A stretch of 64,000 nt of DNA from Tubiluchus corallicola. Taxonomy: Eukaryota > Priapulida > Priapulimorpha > Priapulimorphida > Tubiluchidae. The stretch's first letter is position 1. The number at the start of each line of letters is the position of its first letter. The position numbers were made by a program, and so were the translations under genes. The notes under the pieces were generated by a model that was not told the origin of the DNA, searched no databases, and saw nothing but the letters and a program-made list of their open reading frames with translations. The DNA lies in assembly GCA_030141605.1 (NCBI GenBank), contig JAQGDQ010000110.1:191768-255767 (forward strand), written 5' to 3'. This document shows, piece by piece, positions 12,501-23,705 of the stretch.

Positions 12501-15500
12501 TAAACAAATCAGACAATGCTTCAACACATTAGTGGTTATAAGTGTTACACCAATAAGCTTAAAACACGAATTTAACCTTATTAAACGTAATTTGTTAAGA
12601 TTGTACATGTATATGATGTTATACATATTAAAAAAATAAGCTTACTCAGAGTTTCAGGAATCATGACGACCTCACTCTTTTTCTTTTCTTCATCCTTATG
12701 GTAACCAGCAATAACTGCCTGTTGATAAACATCGAATGCTGGAAGGTCATTGTCCAGAAATTCGTAATCCATTAAAAATACTCTGTCTTTTCTATCTCTT
12801 GGTAGATGTCCGTGCTCGCCCACATGGAATAGTTCTTTTGGGGATTGTGAATATTTGCTGCGTTTACAAATTCCATCTCTATTCTGTTCCGGGCTTCGAA
12901 GTCTTTTCAAAAATCCATCTCTCAAGTTTGGATCATCTACTTGATTGTTGTTGGCAGTTGGCAACTTACTTAAATTACATTTTACTTCTGCTTCATTCAT
13001 TGTCTTATCTACAGTGTAATGAACATTTCAAACATAATGTAGTAAAGCTACATACTGGACATTAAACAGTAGATTTTCATGCTCAACAGTCTCTCAAATG
13101 TTTGCCAATTCAAATACCATTTGCAATTGTTATCTTGCATTAATTACATCCAGAATGAAGCTTATGTTCATTTTTTGGCAACAGAAGGTACCAAAAATTA
13201 AAAATAATTCTAATTTTAAAAATGTACTTCATACTAGAAGATCAAACGACTAGTTAAAGAAACAATTTAACTTGACATTTCTAACAGTATGCGATACAAC
13301 AGATACACCATTTGGTTTTTACATGCAGAAACGAAAATAAATGAAAACTTAATATTTGTATAATTTTATATGGGTTATTACAAAAAAGTAAGCTTCTTAC
13401 TTAGAAAACCAGTAACAGAATCTTTTTCAGTGTATAGCCCATCAGCATCAGAAATTTCAAAGGTCTTTCCACATGTAGGACATAAAGTCTTTTCTGATCG
13501 TAGCAGTTTGTTTTCCTTTAATAGATAATCTACCCTTTTCTTTAGGGCTACAAAATCAAAAATTCACAAACATGCCAAAAACACAATTTTAGCACTAAGA
13601 ACAAATCAATTGTAAGAAATAAGTAATTTTAAGAAAAGCAAACCAAAATACACAGTCAACTCAAATCAAATCTAATTTTTAACTTGTATCGACGACATAC
13701 AAGTAGTTTATAACGTTACAGAAACCCTTGTTTTGTAAAATATGTCAAACACTCTTGTTGGGCGCCAAGTAACCCACTAGCCGTAGTAGGGCAATTTTCA
13801 TACATGGTCTAGCCCAAGTAGGACGCGTCGTACATGGGCTGCCTAAGTAGGACACTAGAGACAGGTTGCAAATTGAGTGCGTACTGGCACCATCCGCTGT
13901 CCTTGTTAATGTAATAATAGTGATTAAAAACGTTAATACACGTTGAATAATTTATTATACATCTGATAAAATAAAAGAATTTTATTCTGAGCTAGAAGAA
14001 TTAAAATTTGCCAATATTAATTTTCTTTGAAGTGAAATAAGGGCATTTTTAGGCGATTCCAACTATTGCTTAAGGTATATCATTGTTTATTTTGTCTTGC
14101 TTCACAGACAGGTGATCCTTTTCACTCCTTCTTGGACAAATAATTGTTTTCTACTAAGTAAACAGACTAGCAAGTTATGTGCCCTACATACATAGTTTCT
14201 CTCTTTAAAGCATTAGATACTTAGTTTAATGTTATGATGATATTAATAGAACTAATAATAATGATGATATTGTTGTAAAAAATACATTTGTAAATTTTCA
14301 AGGACTATCCATCGTTATTATAAAGTTACTGTTTTTCTAAAACAAATTTAGTTTTATGTTTTATTATGTCATAAATCTCGATTCTCGACAGAAATCGCAA
14401 GTGTCCTATTTGGGCTGCTCATGTACGACTCTGCTTTTCCGCAAATTTAGCAAATGTGTTTTATCGGAAGTGTCCTACTTTGGCTAGTGGGCTATCCGGC
14501 GCCCTACACATCTCATTTGCTATCACAGTGACAGGCAGATAGCCGTAGACTAATCCACTCGTTCAAAGACCTAGTGCTTACTAGGATTAACCTTTAAATA
14601 AATCAATAATGTGTTACACTTTATACAAGCATACCTTTCACTTCATAATGATGTAAGACACTGATCCGATGGAGATATTTCTCAATGAAGGCAGTGGCAC
14701 TTAAATCCGATCCATCTCCCATACAAGAAGACATATTAGCAGTAAGTTCTTCTCGAGTGAAATCGGATGAATTCATGCTGCTTGTTGGTCTATCAGGAGC
14801 TTGATGTAAAAAATATTAATCAACACTCAACACATTTATTAGTAACATAGTAACACCAATACACCACTCAGTGTTTCAACATTATTACCAATGAACTTAA
14901 AAGAAATAGTAGAACTGGCAATTGGAGCCCAGGTTCTAAAAGTGTCTGACTCTGATTCTATATATCAGGTAAATTAACCTGCGATTATAAAACAAAGTCA
15001 AAGTTTACTTCATAGCTATATAGTATACTATATATAATTAATACTTATAATAGTCTAAAATTTTCAGTAGGCCACATTACATTTACAAATGCCTTGCTCT
15101 GTACATTAGTACATAGGTTTACTTTTTCAGTGATAAAACATGTATCTTTTGTTTTAGTTCATTTTCTTTTTGCCAAGGTGCGGCACATGGTATTTTTAGC
15201 AAATAAATTGAACTGAACTAGACTGACAAGTACTTATACTCAGTCATAGCCAATAATCAATAAGCTTGAAGTTGACGACTAAAATAATGTCTACATTGCT
15301 CACCACCCAAGCACAGATTTAAACATTCGGCACCCACCTCCTAGAATCCGTGCCACCCAGATGAATTTACCAGAGCCAATATTATTATTAGTTTGAAAAT
15401 TTACTAGCTGGCATAATTTTGTTTCATTGCAAAAACGTTAAAGCGATCAAACACATTTCACTATTTAAACTGAAATGATTACACATGTACCTCACCGTAC

Positions 15501-16099
15501 ATGAGGAGTGAACACTACTATCAATAATTACCAACTTAAAATGACGTTTAATAATAAATATTATGTTTTAATGTTTATGCGGCTTTCAGTTCTTTTTTAC
15601 AGCGCGCGCCACGAAACCTTTAGGCTTTACGGAAAGCTTTGCGGAAAGTCCTATTTTGCAAACTGTACCGGAAGATTTCTCATATTTCAGCTACTTAAGT
15701 TTTGTAAATCGGTTTTTCCAGTAATTGAACATTAATGGGTTTGATGTTTTGTATTCTTTAGTCTTTTCTTGCAAATTTCTGATTTTACCATCTTAGTGGA
15801 TTTGTCTTTAATATTATCTCAGTTTTCATTTACACAACGTCGCGTTAAACGATAAAAATGAAGAGGAAACAAAAATAGCTATCGTATGGTAGTGCTGGTA
15901 AAGCTAAAAGTAAAAGAACCAACGGCGCTATTACACTTTCGCACCGCCTAGCTTTTCCTGGCCTATTGGTTGTTTTCACGCCTGCAGGCCAGAAAGCAGA
16001 CCAACAGGCGTAATATACACCATTTTCCCATAATATTATTGCTGCGTACGCTTTATAAGTCCAGATTAAAATCATGCATTACTTACCTACAGCCGCCAT
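6587..16099 (-). CDS. RBBP8: CtIP/Sae2-family DNA end-resection factor, complete
   Basis: This CtIP homologue would activate the MRE11-RAD50-NBS1 nuclease to start DNA end resection in homologous recombination. Ten minus-strand exons: 16099-16087, 14799-14635, 13547-13401, 13008-12646, 12135-10960, 10574-10483, 9531-9314, 8677-8575, 7488-7341, 6687-6587. They encode 841 aa (human protein 897) and every junction keeps phase. An N-terminal coiled coil at about residues 45-80 leads to CPTC (C82/C85), matching the position of the human zinc-binding CxxC. The 392-residue exon 5 is low-complexity and acidic/Ser-rich, with KLDLSKLK, a weak CtBP-like motif. The C-terminal domain is typical: YKYVEVVRKK, CPQC (754-757), CGRH (778-781), PPSTPEHFWEV and FPSTQEC. 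T790 is the conserved CDK site (human T847) and T802 the ATM/ATR TQ site (human T859). Introns hold a hAT element, an inverted-repeat element and otherwise AT-rich sequence. The first exon lies inside a Mutator-like element. Confidence 0.92.
7966..8519. mobile_element. Non-autonomous hAT-like DNA transposon
   Basis: The left end reads CAGTGGTTCCCAACCTTTTG and is followed by GCGACCCC, the standard terminal signature of many hAT elements. The right end contains GGGGTTGCGAACCC followed by GGATGGAAACCCAT, an eroded inverted copy. The flanks GGCTTAGA (7958-7965) and GGTTTAGA (8520-8527) form an 8-bp target duplication with one mismatch, as expected for hAT. The element sits in a CtIP intron (8574-7489 interval and exon 8 nearby, ending left of exon 8 at 8575). 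No transposase is encoded in its 554 bp. Confidence 0.72.
13760..14504. mobile_element. Inverted-repeat DNA element with iterated subterminal motif
   Basis: The left end GGGCGCCAAGTAACCCACTA and the complement of the right end, GGGCGCCGGATAGCCCACTA, are inverted copies. Inside both ends, variants of AGCCCAAGTAGGACACT recur: two or three on the left in forward orientation, two on the right inverted. A GAGTCGTACATG/GCGTCGTACATG segment is also shared between the ends. The core is AT-rich and has no open frame of note. No clear target duplication was found. It lies wholly in CtIP intron 2. It is best described as a MITE of unassigned superfamily. Confidence 0.7.
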
Positions 16100-16633
16100 T
16101 AAAAGCTGCACGTGAATAACCGTGTTTACATCACTGATGCGCAATCGCTCTCGCGCAGTGACGCGATGGCCCTTAACCTGTATTTTTAGTTTCTTCGCAT
16201 AATTTATGATTATTAGGGTTGCAGCTACGAGAGTTTGTATCGTATCGCGGGTGGGCCTGGAACGGAACAGTTATTTATCATTAATTTTATTTATTACTGT
16301 AGTATTATTACTATTAGATTATAAAAAAAGTAAAGGTTTTTTCTTTATTTCGTAAATGCGGTGAAGATGAAAGTGTGTCACGTGCCTTTTAAGCTAGGCC
16401 CTGATAATGCATAAACTAGTACGAAATTCGTCACGTGACCACACACACAAACAAGATGGCGATAGTCGAACTGTGAATACAGCGTAATTATTGGTAATTA
16501 TGCCTAAATAAGATTAAATTAGATTAGCGGAAACATTCACTGATGACGTAAGAATAATAGAATGATGACTTACGAGCCTAAAAATGAGTAATAACCTATA
16601 AAAAGCTAGGCGGTGCGAAAGTGTAATAGCGCC
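15924..16633. mobile_element. Mutator-like non-autonomous element spanning CtIP exon 1 and the divergent promoter
   Basis: Positions 15924-15956 and 16601-16633 are perfect 33-bp inverted repeats beginning GGCGCTATTACACTTTCG. Immediately outside them, AGAACCAAC occurs directly repeated at 15915-15923 and 16634-16642, a perfect 9-bp target site duplication. Long perfect terminal repeats with a 9-bp duplication fit the Mutator (MULE) superfamily. The 710-bp interior has no transposase. It contains the whole CtIP start exon (16099-16087) with its donor site, a CpG-rich stretch (about 16130-16260), two CACGTG boxes and an AAGATGGCG motif. The repeats and duplication are seen directly. The superfamily assignment is an inference. 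Confidence 0.85.
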
Positions 16634-16952
16634 AGAACCAACTCTTGACTGCATGGGTCATACACAGCAGGTGTTAGGCCTATCAGCAACCTGCAAATTT
16701 TTGAGCTGTTTTTAGGGCTTGGGCACGAATAAAGTTTTTTCTTTTTTTGTGCACATGATGCCCCATCATAACGACTTTCATAACCTTAGTGATGTCGAGT
16801 TATAATTAGCCACCACCAGATTCAAACTTGGCATATTCTAAGTACCAACAGAATCAATGTGGTGCATAAACAAAGAGCACAAAATAGTAAGATGTTAAAT
16901 ACGATGTCAAGGCACTATGTTTAGTTACAATTTGTTATTCTAGCAAAGTGAG
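16100..16952. promoter_or_regulatory. Divergent promoter region of CtIP and PSME3IP1
   Basis: About 850 bp separates the two divergent start codons. Visible elements are GTCACGTGCC at 16377-16386 and the palindrome GTCACGTGAC at 16430-16439, both E-boxes of USF/TFEB type. AAGATGGCG at 16453-16461 has the form of a YY1 site, and GC-rich sequence lies near 16130-16160. No TATA box could be placed with confidence. Most of the interval is inside the Mutator-like element. Function is inferred from position and motifs only. Confidence 0.5.
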
Positions 16953-19900
16953 ATGAGTAATCTGTCTGGTTTAAAGTCGTTTGTTTCCGAAGCCCAGATT
17001 GAAGAAGCTCGAAGGAAGCGTCAAGAAGAATGGGAGAAAGTACGAACAGCCGATCAGCCTCTTGGTATGTTAAGATTCTATACACTATTTATATACAAAC
17101 ACCTAGAAAATGTCATGAGCCTGTAAGTAAACTTGTATTTTTCATAAGGGGCAGCTGGTCAAGTGACCAATAGGACTTTCGCTGCTCCTTCTCAGTTGCA
17201 ATGAAATGTAAAATTAATTATGTCGAATTTTAACTGCTATTGAGAAAATAAAATTGAATTGAATTGAGTTTGCACGTTGAATGGTCAGAGGATTTGAAGC
17301 TGAGAATCAAGATTTACTCGATTTTCAAATTGGCTGCTAAATGCAAAATTATATACATGTTGTTACAATGTACACTAATGTATCATAAATATGGAACTGA
17401 TTATCGTTCATTAGTCACGGTATTACAGCCAGAGCTCCTGTGCCAATTCAGTTCTTGTCAGTTAGCTAACAATTTTCAAAATAACAAGGTGTGTGTGTGT
17501 GAACACACACAGAAACTGATGACATTACTAGGATTATGCAATAGTTTATCTGAAAACGTTAGTGTGTATCTGAGTATTCTTCAGTGAATTCAAGTTTGGT
17601 GTTCGATGTATGATAATTAGTTAAATTTAAATTAATTTATAATGTGTGGATGTGCATTGGAATTGACATGTCACAGTGGTTACTTAAAGAAATTAAATTT
17701 TACGTTATTAAGTTTATCTGTCTTACAACTATTTAGCAAATTAATAATTAATTATTAAAATGACAGTTTTTTTGAGCTCGTGCTTTTTGCGAAAAAACTG
17801 AAAAATTGAAAAAAATAGTTCAGTTTAAACTATATCCCAGATTAAACTAAAATAAATGAAACACTAGACAAACGTACATCCTTACAGTGGTTCAAAATGT
17901 GACATGAAATGTATAGTATATGCAAATGTCTCTATTTCTTCTTTTTGCTTAAAACAAAATTTCCGCAGCATAAGCCAGTAATGCAGATTAGATTCAGAAT
18001 AACTGTAAGAGTTCTTTTGGGATGTCACTGTCATATCATTTTAATTGGTCATGTAGATGAAGAAAAAATGAAAATAGAATAAAATGTTTGATGACTGTAG
18101 CTCTTTTCACCATTTTTATCCACAAGTTGCTTATTGTTCTCTGTAAATTATTTACAGAATGTCCCGAGGAAGAATATGATCCTAGGTCGTTGTTTGAGAA
18201 GCTGCAAGAACAAAAAGAGAAGAAAGATGCAGAATATGAAGAACAACATAAACTCAGTAAGTTATAAGCATTCCATAATGCAGTGATGTTCACAGTGTAA
18301 TGGGAAGTGTGCACCACTAAAAGCCTGCCAGCGGTATGCTTTGCTTTAATTTCCTTACCAATGTGTGAATCACTGTCACATCTGGTGCAACCAGACATCC
18401 GTTCTTGGCTCTTTTAATTACACTTTTTTATTGAAAACTGTTGTTTTCATTAGAAGATTATATGAAATAGGTCTTTCTTGCTGACATAAAAAAGCACATG
18501 ATTTCACTCTTGTTTTTTCCATAGAAAATATGGTTCGGGGTCTCGAATCAGATGAAGTGGATTTTCTTGAATATGTGGATGAAAGGAAGTCGGCGTTAGA
18601 AAAAGAAAAGCGCAAAGAAGAGCTGGAAGTATTAGAAGAGTACAGAATATCCTTTCTCTTTTGTATTTTAAACCATTTTGTGCCTTTCAGCTTTTCTTCT
18701 GTTATTTTGTGCAATTTGTTCATCAGTGCAATCCCTTTGCATTCTCTATTTAAGAAAATGCGTTTTGGCTTTTTGAGATACCAAAGGCAAAGAGCAGATG
18801 CATAGTTTATTTCAAACTAAAAATCTAGTCCAAAGAAACTGAAGGGCAACTTGGTTGCAAAACTGGCTTTTTTACGTCACTTTTTCATCTAAGTTGCATT
18901 TTTCAAATTTTTAAAAATTCAAAAATTCAAACATCAAATCATGTAGTAGCAAAGCAAAGAGTGTAACATTAAACTACAAGATCGTGTTAGGTTTAATAAA
19001 ACCTGTCATTTCTGATTTTAGTTTCAAATATATCTTAACTTTTCTGTTAATATGAGTTTTTTGCCAGGTCGACGCACTATTCTTTATAGATTTTATTTTG
19101 GATACTTTTGTAGAGAAGCCACTTACTTCATTTTGATGTATGAATTTGCTAGCATTTGATTTCTAATGTACTGGTCAATCGAGTTAAATTCCCTGAACTG
19201 TACATACAAGGCGCTGACTGAGCAGAGTTTAGAGTCAACGCTAAGAGCAAGTAAGTCTGCCGAATCAACATCAAAGGCAACCGAGAAACGTCTTCAGAGT
19301 AAGGACAGTATGGAGAAAAAATCTCAATCAGCTTTGCTTGCAGGAGTCATTAAACGGAAGCCGTAAGTTTCCCAAATAATTACTTAACAATATCTTTTGT
19401 TGTTGTGTACATGTCTATATTAGACTACATGTGTTGTGTAACATTCACTACTTCTTTTGACCCTTTTTGCTTCATTAAATATTAGATTAAATTAGTTTAG
19501 TTTTAGAATGGGTTCTTGGAAATCCAGTTTTCTTTCCCTGGGACTCTTCTCTTTGGCATTATTCATCAGAAATTTTTTTCTCTCTTAAAGAGGAGAAAAG
19601 ACAATTGAAAAAGTGTGTCCTAAAAACCTTCCATACAGAGTTATATTACTTCGCATTGTTTGCTACAACTGGTGAAATGCGACCTTCCCAGTGTGCACCA
19701 CTGACTTACCAAAAAACATATTATTAATCTTTTTCGCAAGATAAAATAATCTACGCTTTTGCTTAGTGCTCCCTTACTCGAAAATGTGCACTACGAATTC
19801 TCTGATTATTTTTTCGAATTTCATGCTTGTTTCAAATGACCTACCATCAACATAGCTGCTCTAACGGTCATTGCTGGAATTTAAATTTTCTTTGTACAAC

Positions 19901-22163
19901 GTTGGTGTTAATACAAGCTCTGAAATATGGCATTATGTACGTGATGCAAATTTTTTGGCTTTATGTAAGTAAAGGGTTTTCTTGTGCTTTTAGCGCATGT
20001 ACAACCAACTTTACTCACTCTAAGAAGAATGCCACCTCTCACAGATACCTCCTATCACCACAGCAAATTAATTACAAGTATTTTATTTTTCTGTGAATGC
20101 ATTCATAATTTTATCATATTTCCACTTTTCTGCTTTAGCCTCTCACTCTGAGTGGCGGGTGGTCTCATTTGAGTGTTTTATATAATATGTGATCAAGTAA
20201 AACATGGTTTGTTCATAAGATTAACACAGTCTCTTTTGAGAAAGTGGCATACACTTGTTTTTTGCAGAAGAATGATGCGGTGATATCCTACAATGTCGTC
20301 ATACTTAAGTAAATGTCACATGAATGCCACAAAAATGTAGTTTTTGTAGTAAAAATTTGAGTGGTTACTGTAAACCGTAAAGATAGGAGCTTGTTTGTGA
20401 AGCAACATTCTTGCAAGGATCATTCCAAGCGATTTAACTAGGTTCAAAACTGCTGGAAATTTTTGCATTTTTTGCGGTAAGGCAGATTGTCATTTAATGT
20501 TTACGCAGTATTATTGTTCGTAGACTGTGTTTACCAGCGCATTGAAGAATCTACACATTTATCAGCATCTGCTGTCGGAATTAGTGCGTTGATAATACTG
20601 TTAAATGATAGTACTAAGTCGTAGCATTAAGCAGTGAAACAAAGTCAACATTCTGTTGCAAACGGCCAGTAGTGAGTTAAGCGCTAATGTAATTTATATG
20701 CCTGGAAGTCTCTATATCTAGCCATCCTCAGAAGATTCACAAACATTGCCAGCACGCACTAATTTTACAGTTTACTGTAATTGTTTTGTAAGCTGGATCA
20801 GTACTAGCATGTATTGTAAAACGTCATAAGTGAAACTTCATTTTTTACAAACTGTGGATGCAGCAAAGTAATTTGGTACACCTGTGCCTAATAATGATTT
20901 CGTTTTTGCTTAGCATCCCATTTTCCTGAAATGTTTTGTTAAACATGCATATATTAAAGTATTCGTTATGTTTGATGCTATTTCAGTACACTAAGTGAGT
21001 AGTAGTATCTAGAAACAATCATTGAACTTTTTATATGAAGTGGACCCATGTGTTGTAAATGAATCATTATCTGATGGCTCATTTTCTCCAAACTGTGAGG
21101 TGCATTAGAGCAGTTTTTTATTTTTCACAGCATCCCGCTCTTGCGAAATGTTCTACTAAATGCACCTCTAAAGTTTTTGTTACACGTTTTATTATTACAG
21201 TAGTGGGGAAACTAAAAAAGAAACAAATACAGGTGCAACTCAGTCAAGTGCAAGCAGCAGTATCCGGTCTACTCTGGAACCTCTAACTAAAAAACGGAAA
21301 AGTTCGGAAAGCGAGGAAAGATTACGAAGCGAACCTTTGGTTGGTGGTGAGTTGTATTAATTAAGTGCTTGTTGGAGAAAAAAGTTTGTAATGCAATTTC
21401 CTATTGAATGGTTGTAGTGTAATTATGACAAATACTGAGACAGCGATTAAATTCCAAGCATTGCACATTCCAAATGAGGCAAAAAAATGGAAAAACTTCA
21501 TTTCTTAACCAGAATTTGAACATTGTATGCTGTCCGTGAGGCAGGTGCTCTACCAAATGTGTTGCAGGGGAATTGTTGGAGAGCAGCCTCCTTGTAATCT
21601 CATTAAATGAACAATTTCTGTTCAGGTTAAACACCGAGCATGAGTGAAATCAACTGATGCTGTACAACATGTATCACAGTGCATATTGTAGTTTATAGAT
21701 GAATGCCTTACAAGTGTTATGTTACCAGTTCAAATCCTGGTTGAAAAATAAATTCATTTCACAACTTCCTGATTTGGAATGTTTGGAATTTTAAACAGTT
21801 TTTAATTGCAATGCGAGAAACTTTTAATCTATGAATTGTAGATTTTACTTATAAATTGTACCAAAACTTGCTAATAACGTATAAACTGTTGATAATATGT
21901 TTGTACATTAATAACAAGTTGTATAATACATATATAATATTATCATTTATATTATTTGATAATATGTCATGTATAAACTGTTAGGTACCCAAACGCTACA
22001 GGTCGGTGGAATACTACCAGGTATCGGAACATATGAAATTTCGAGTGATGATTCAGAATATTCCAGTAGTGATTTAGAAGAGTTTGCATTGGCCGAGACG
22101 GTGCGGATCATGTCCCGAGGAAGGCGATGTAAGGAGGCACGGGTCATATGCGATCTTAGATGA
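16953..22163 (+). CDS. PSME3IP1: PSME3-interacting protein (PIP30/FAM192A/NIP30), complete
   Basis: The human homologue is a nuclear partner of the PA28-gamma proteasome activator and modulates its interactions. Six exons: 16953-17064, 18158-18256, 18525-18646, 19208-19362, 21201-21346, 21985-22163. They give 270 aa (human 254) with phase kept throughout. The NIP30 domain is clear: [20 protein letters not shown] in exon 1, [19 protein letters not shown] in exon 2, [17 protein letters not shown] and EEYR in exon 3, and [11 protein letters not shown] in exon 4. Exon 6 holds [20 protein letters not shown], the conserved tail. The acidic Ser cluster at residues 231-244 resembles the CK2-phosphorylated PA28-gamma-binding segment known in the human protein. 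Intron 3 is an AT-AC intron. The long intron 4 (19363-21200) is AT-rich with nothing recognisable, and intron 5 holds a tRNA-like sequence. Confidence 0.93.
17140..17275 (+). repeat. Possible retroposon 3' end with ATTGA tail
   Basis: Within PSME3IP1 intron 1, a more GC-balanced segment (GGGGCAGCTGGTCAAGTG onward) ends in AATAAAATTGAATTGAATTG, a short iterated pentamer of the kind seen at LINE or SINE 3' ends. A related phrase, AAATAAATTGAACTGAACT, occurs near 15204. No coding part is present. This is a weak call. Confidence 0.25.
18647..19207 (+). other. Minor-class (U12-type) AT-AC intron
   Basis: Exon 3 of PSME3IP1 runs in frame through GAGTACAGA and no usable GT donor gives a correct protein. 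Instead the next bases are ATATCCTTTC, the full consensus 5' splice site of U12 AT-AC introns. At the other end TCCCTGAAC (19190-19198) resembles the U12 branch site, with the branch adenosine 11 nt before the exon. The intron ends GTACATAC, i.e. in AC. Joining 18646 to 19208 gives EEYRKAL, matching the EYRxxL of the human protein and keeping phase 0. Confidence 0.85.
21503..21575 (-). repeat. tRNA-like sequence (SINE head or tRNA pseudogene)
   Basis: On the minus strand TTTGGTAGAGCACCTGCCTC resembles the D-arm/A-box part of a tRNA. About 25 nt later, GTTCAAATTC resembles a B box, with CTG/CAG able to pair around an anticodon-like loop. Stems are imperfect, so a functional tRNA is unlikely. 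It lies in PSME3IP1 intron 5. Confidence 0.45.
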
Positions 22164-22592
22164 ACATCTTATAACGGCAAGTGAATAATTGACAAATTTG
22201 TTTTCCAATTTTTCTTTAAGTATAATTATGGGAACATATGTGCAGTTTCAGCAGTTACCCTGAATCATCGATGCTTGAATTCTCAGACTGGTTAAACATT
22301 TAAATTTTGATGTTCGTTAGTTTTCTGTTATGAATTTTTCAAAGTTATTGGTATCAAGCTTCGAAATTGACTTCCACAAATTTCGAATTAAAATTTTCGA
22401 CGTTCTGGTACGATGTGAGTTGACATGTGATTTACTTTAGACAAGATTTTGTGTGTGGAAGAGATGAAGCCTATCGATGTAGTTATTATTGGTTGATATG
22501 TGTAACTTGAGCTAAAGTACGCACAGCATTAACTTTTTTAACGTCAAAAATTTTCTTGATGCTAACAATTACAACATGGTGTTATATTTCCT

Positions 22593-23345
22593 TTATTCTT
22601 TTAATATGAAAATGTATTTTGTTTTAGACTTGTTGGCTGTAGTATAATAACTTGCATAAGTTAGTGAACACAATTGAAATTTTAAGATTTTTTTACGTAA
22701 ACCCGTAATGTTATAAAAAGCAGTAATGTGTGTTTGTGAGTTCCTGAATTTGAGATGAGAATTAATGCCAACTTTTTTAGCAATTTTGAGACTGATCATG
22801 TTTTTATGTGCATTCCAATGTAAAGCTTTGTGGGGAATCACCTAAAGCTCAATTTCTCTGATTTGTTCAATAAGATGATTATTAATTGTAAGAATATGGT
22901 TGAGTTGAACATGTTTATTATTTGAACGAAACGTATATTTGGTTTTGCTTGGATTTAAAGCCAATTTATTGACTTTAAATCATGCGGAGAAATTTTTCAG
23001 TCAGTATAATATTTTTCTATTTTCAATTAAAAGATTGCAAGAATCTATGAAAATGGTTGTCATCAACAAAAAGATTTATCTTGATTGTTTCTTGAATATT
23101 GGACATCTCATTATTGGAAGTCAAAATTAATAAATGGATAATACAGGACCAAGAATAGAAGCTTGCGAAACCAAATATTTAGTAACCAACTCATCAGAAA
23201 TAGTGTTATTACATTTGACACCTTTGGTGGGATTACTTAGATAACTGTCAGACGTAGTTTCCTCTAAAGCCATAATAAGTAAGCTTACTCAATTAACTGA
23301 ACGGTCAACTGTGTTAGATGTTTTCAAAAAACACTCTGGCAGTTA
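22593..23345 (-). mobile_element. Dead CR1/Jockey-like LINE, reverse-transcriptase fragment
   Basis: Read on the minus strand across several frames, conserved reverse-transcriptase landmarks appear in order: LSKLTYYGFRGN, YLSNPTKGVKCNNTIS, VSQASILGP (cognate of VPQGSILGP), WFKVNKLALNPSKTKY, LHWNAHKNMISLKIAKKVGI, and a degraded C-terminal thumb. The YxDD stretch falls in a damaged region (IFLLMTTIFID). Stops and frameshifts are frequent and both ends are missing. It occupies the space between PSME3IP1 and the first GPCR gene. The rest of 22164-23705 shows no gene. Confidence 0.85.
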
Positions 23346-23705
23346 TACTATTATTTTCTGATTTTGTTTATTAAGTTATCACAACTAATTACCTATTAGT
23401 TTTAAAATAGTCATTAGTATACAATGGCCTAGATGATTTCGCTTTTCATGCTTTCCTAAAATTAGGACCACACACATAATTTTAGTAGATCTCTATACAT
23501 CTTTTCTCCTACTACGTACTTAGAAAATTTTTCGAATTGAACGGTTGTGGAACACAGCTACTATGCAATTTCAAAATCTCAAGTTGGCATGCTCATTTCT
23601 AGAGAAACCAAACAGATCAACTATAAGCCAGCCAAAGTCGAAAATTTTCCATCATTTTTGGACGTTAACTTAGCAGGCAGCATCACATGTTGTAGTAATA
23701 GTTGT

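Noticed and set aside
18642-18693. A tiny GT-AG intron (gtacag ... tttcag) as alternative to the AT-AC intron
   Set aside because: The following exon would encode hydrophobic sequence unrelated to the NIP30 family, whereas the AT-AC junction restores it.
18530-18805. Continuation of PSME3IP1 exon 3 past EEYR as a 91-codon frame
   Set aside because: The family match stops exactly at the ATATCCTTT site. The downstream residues are intronic.
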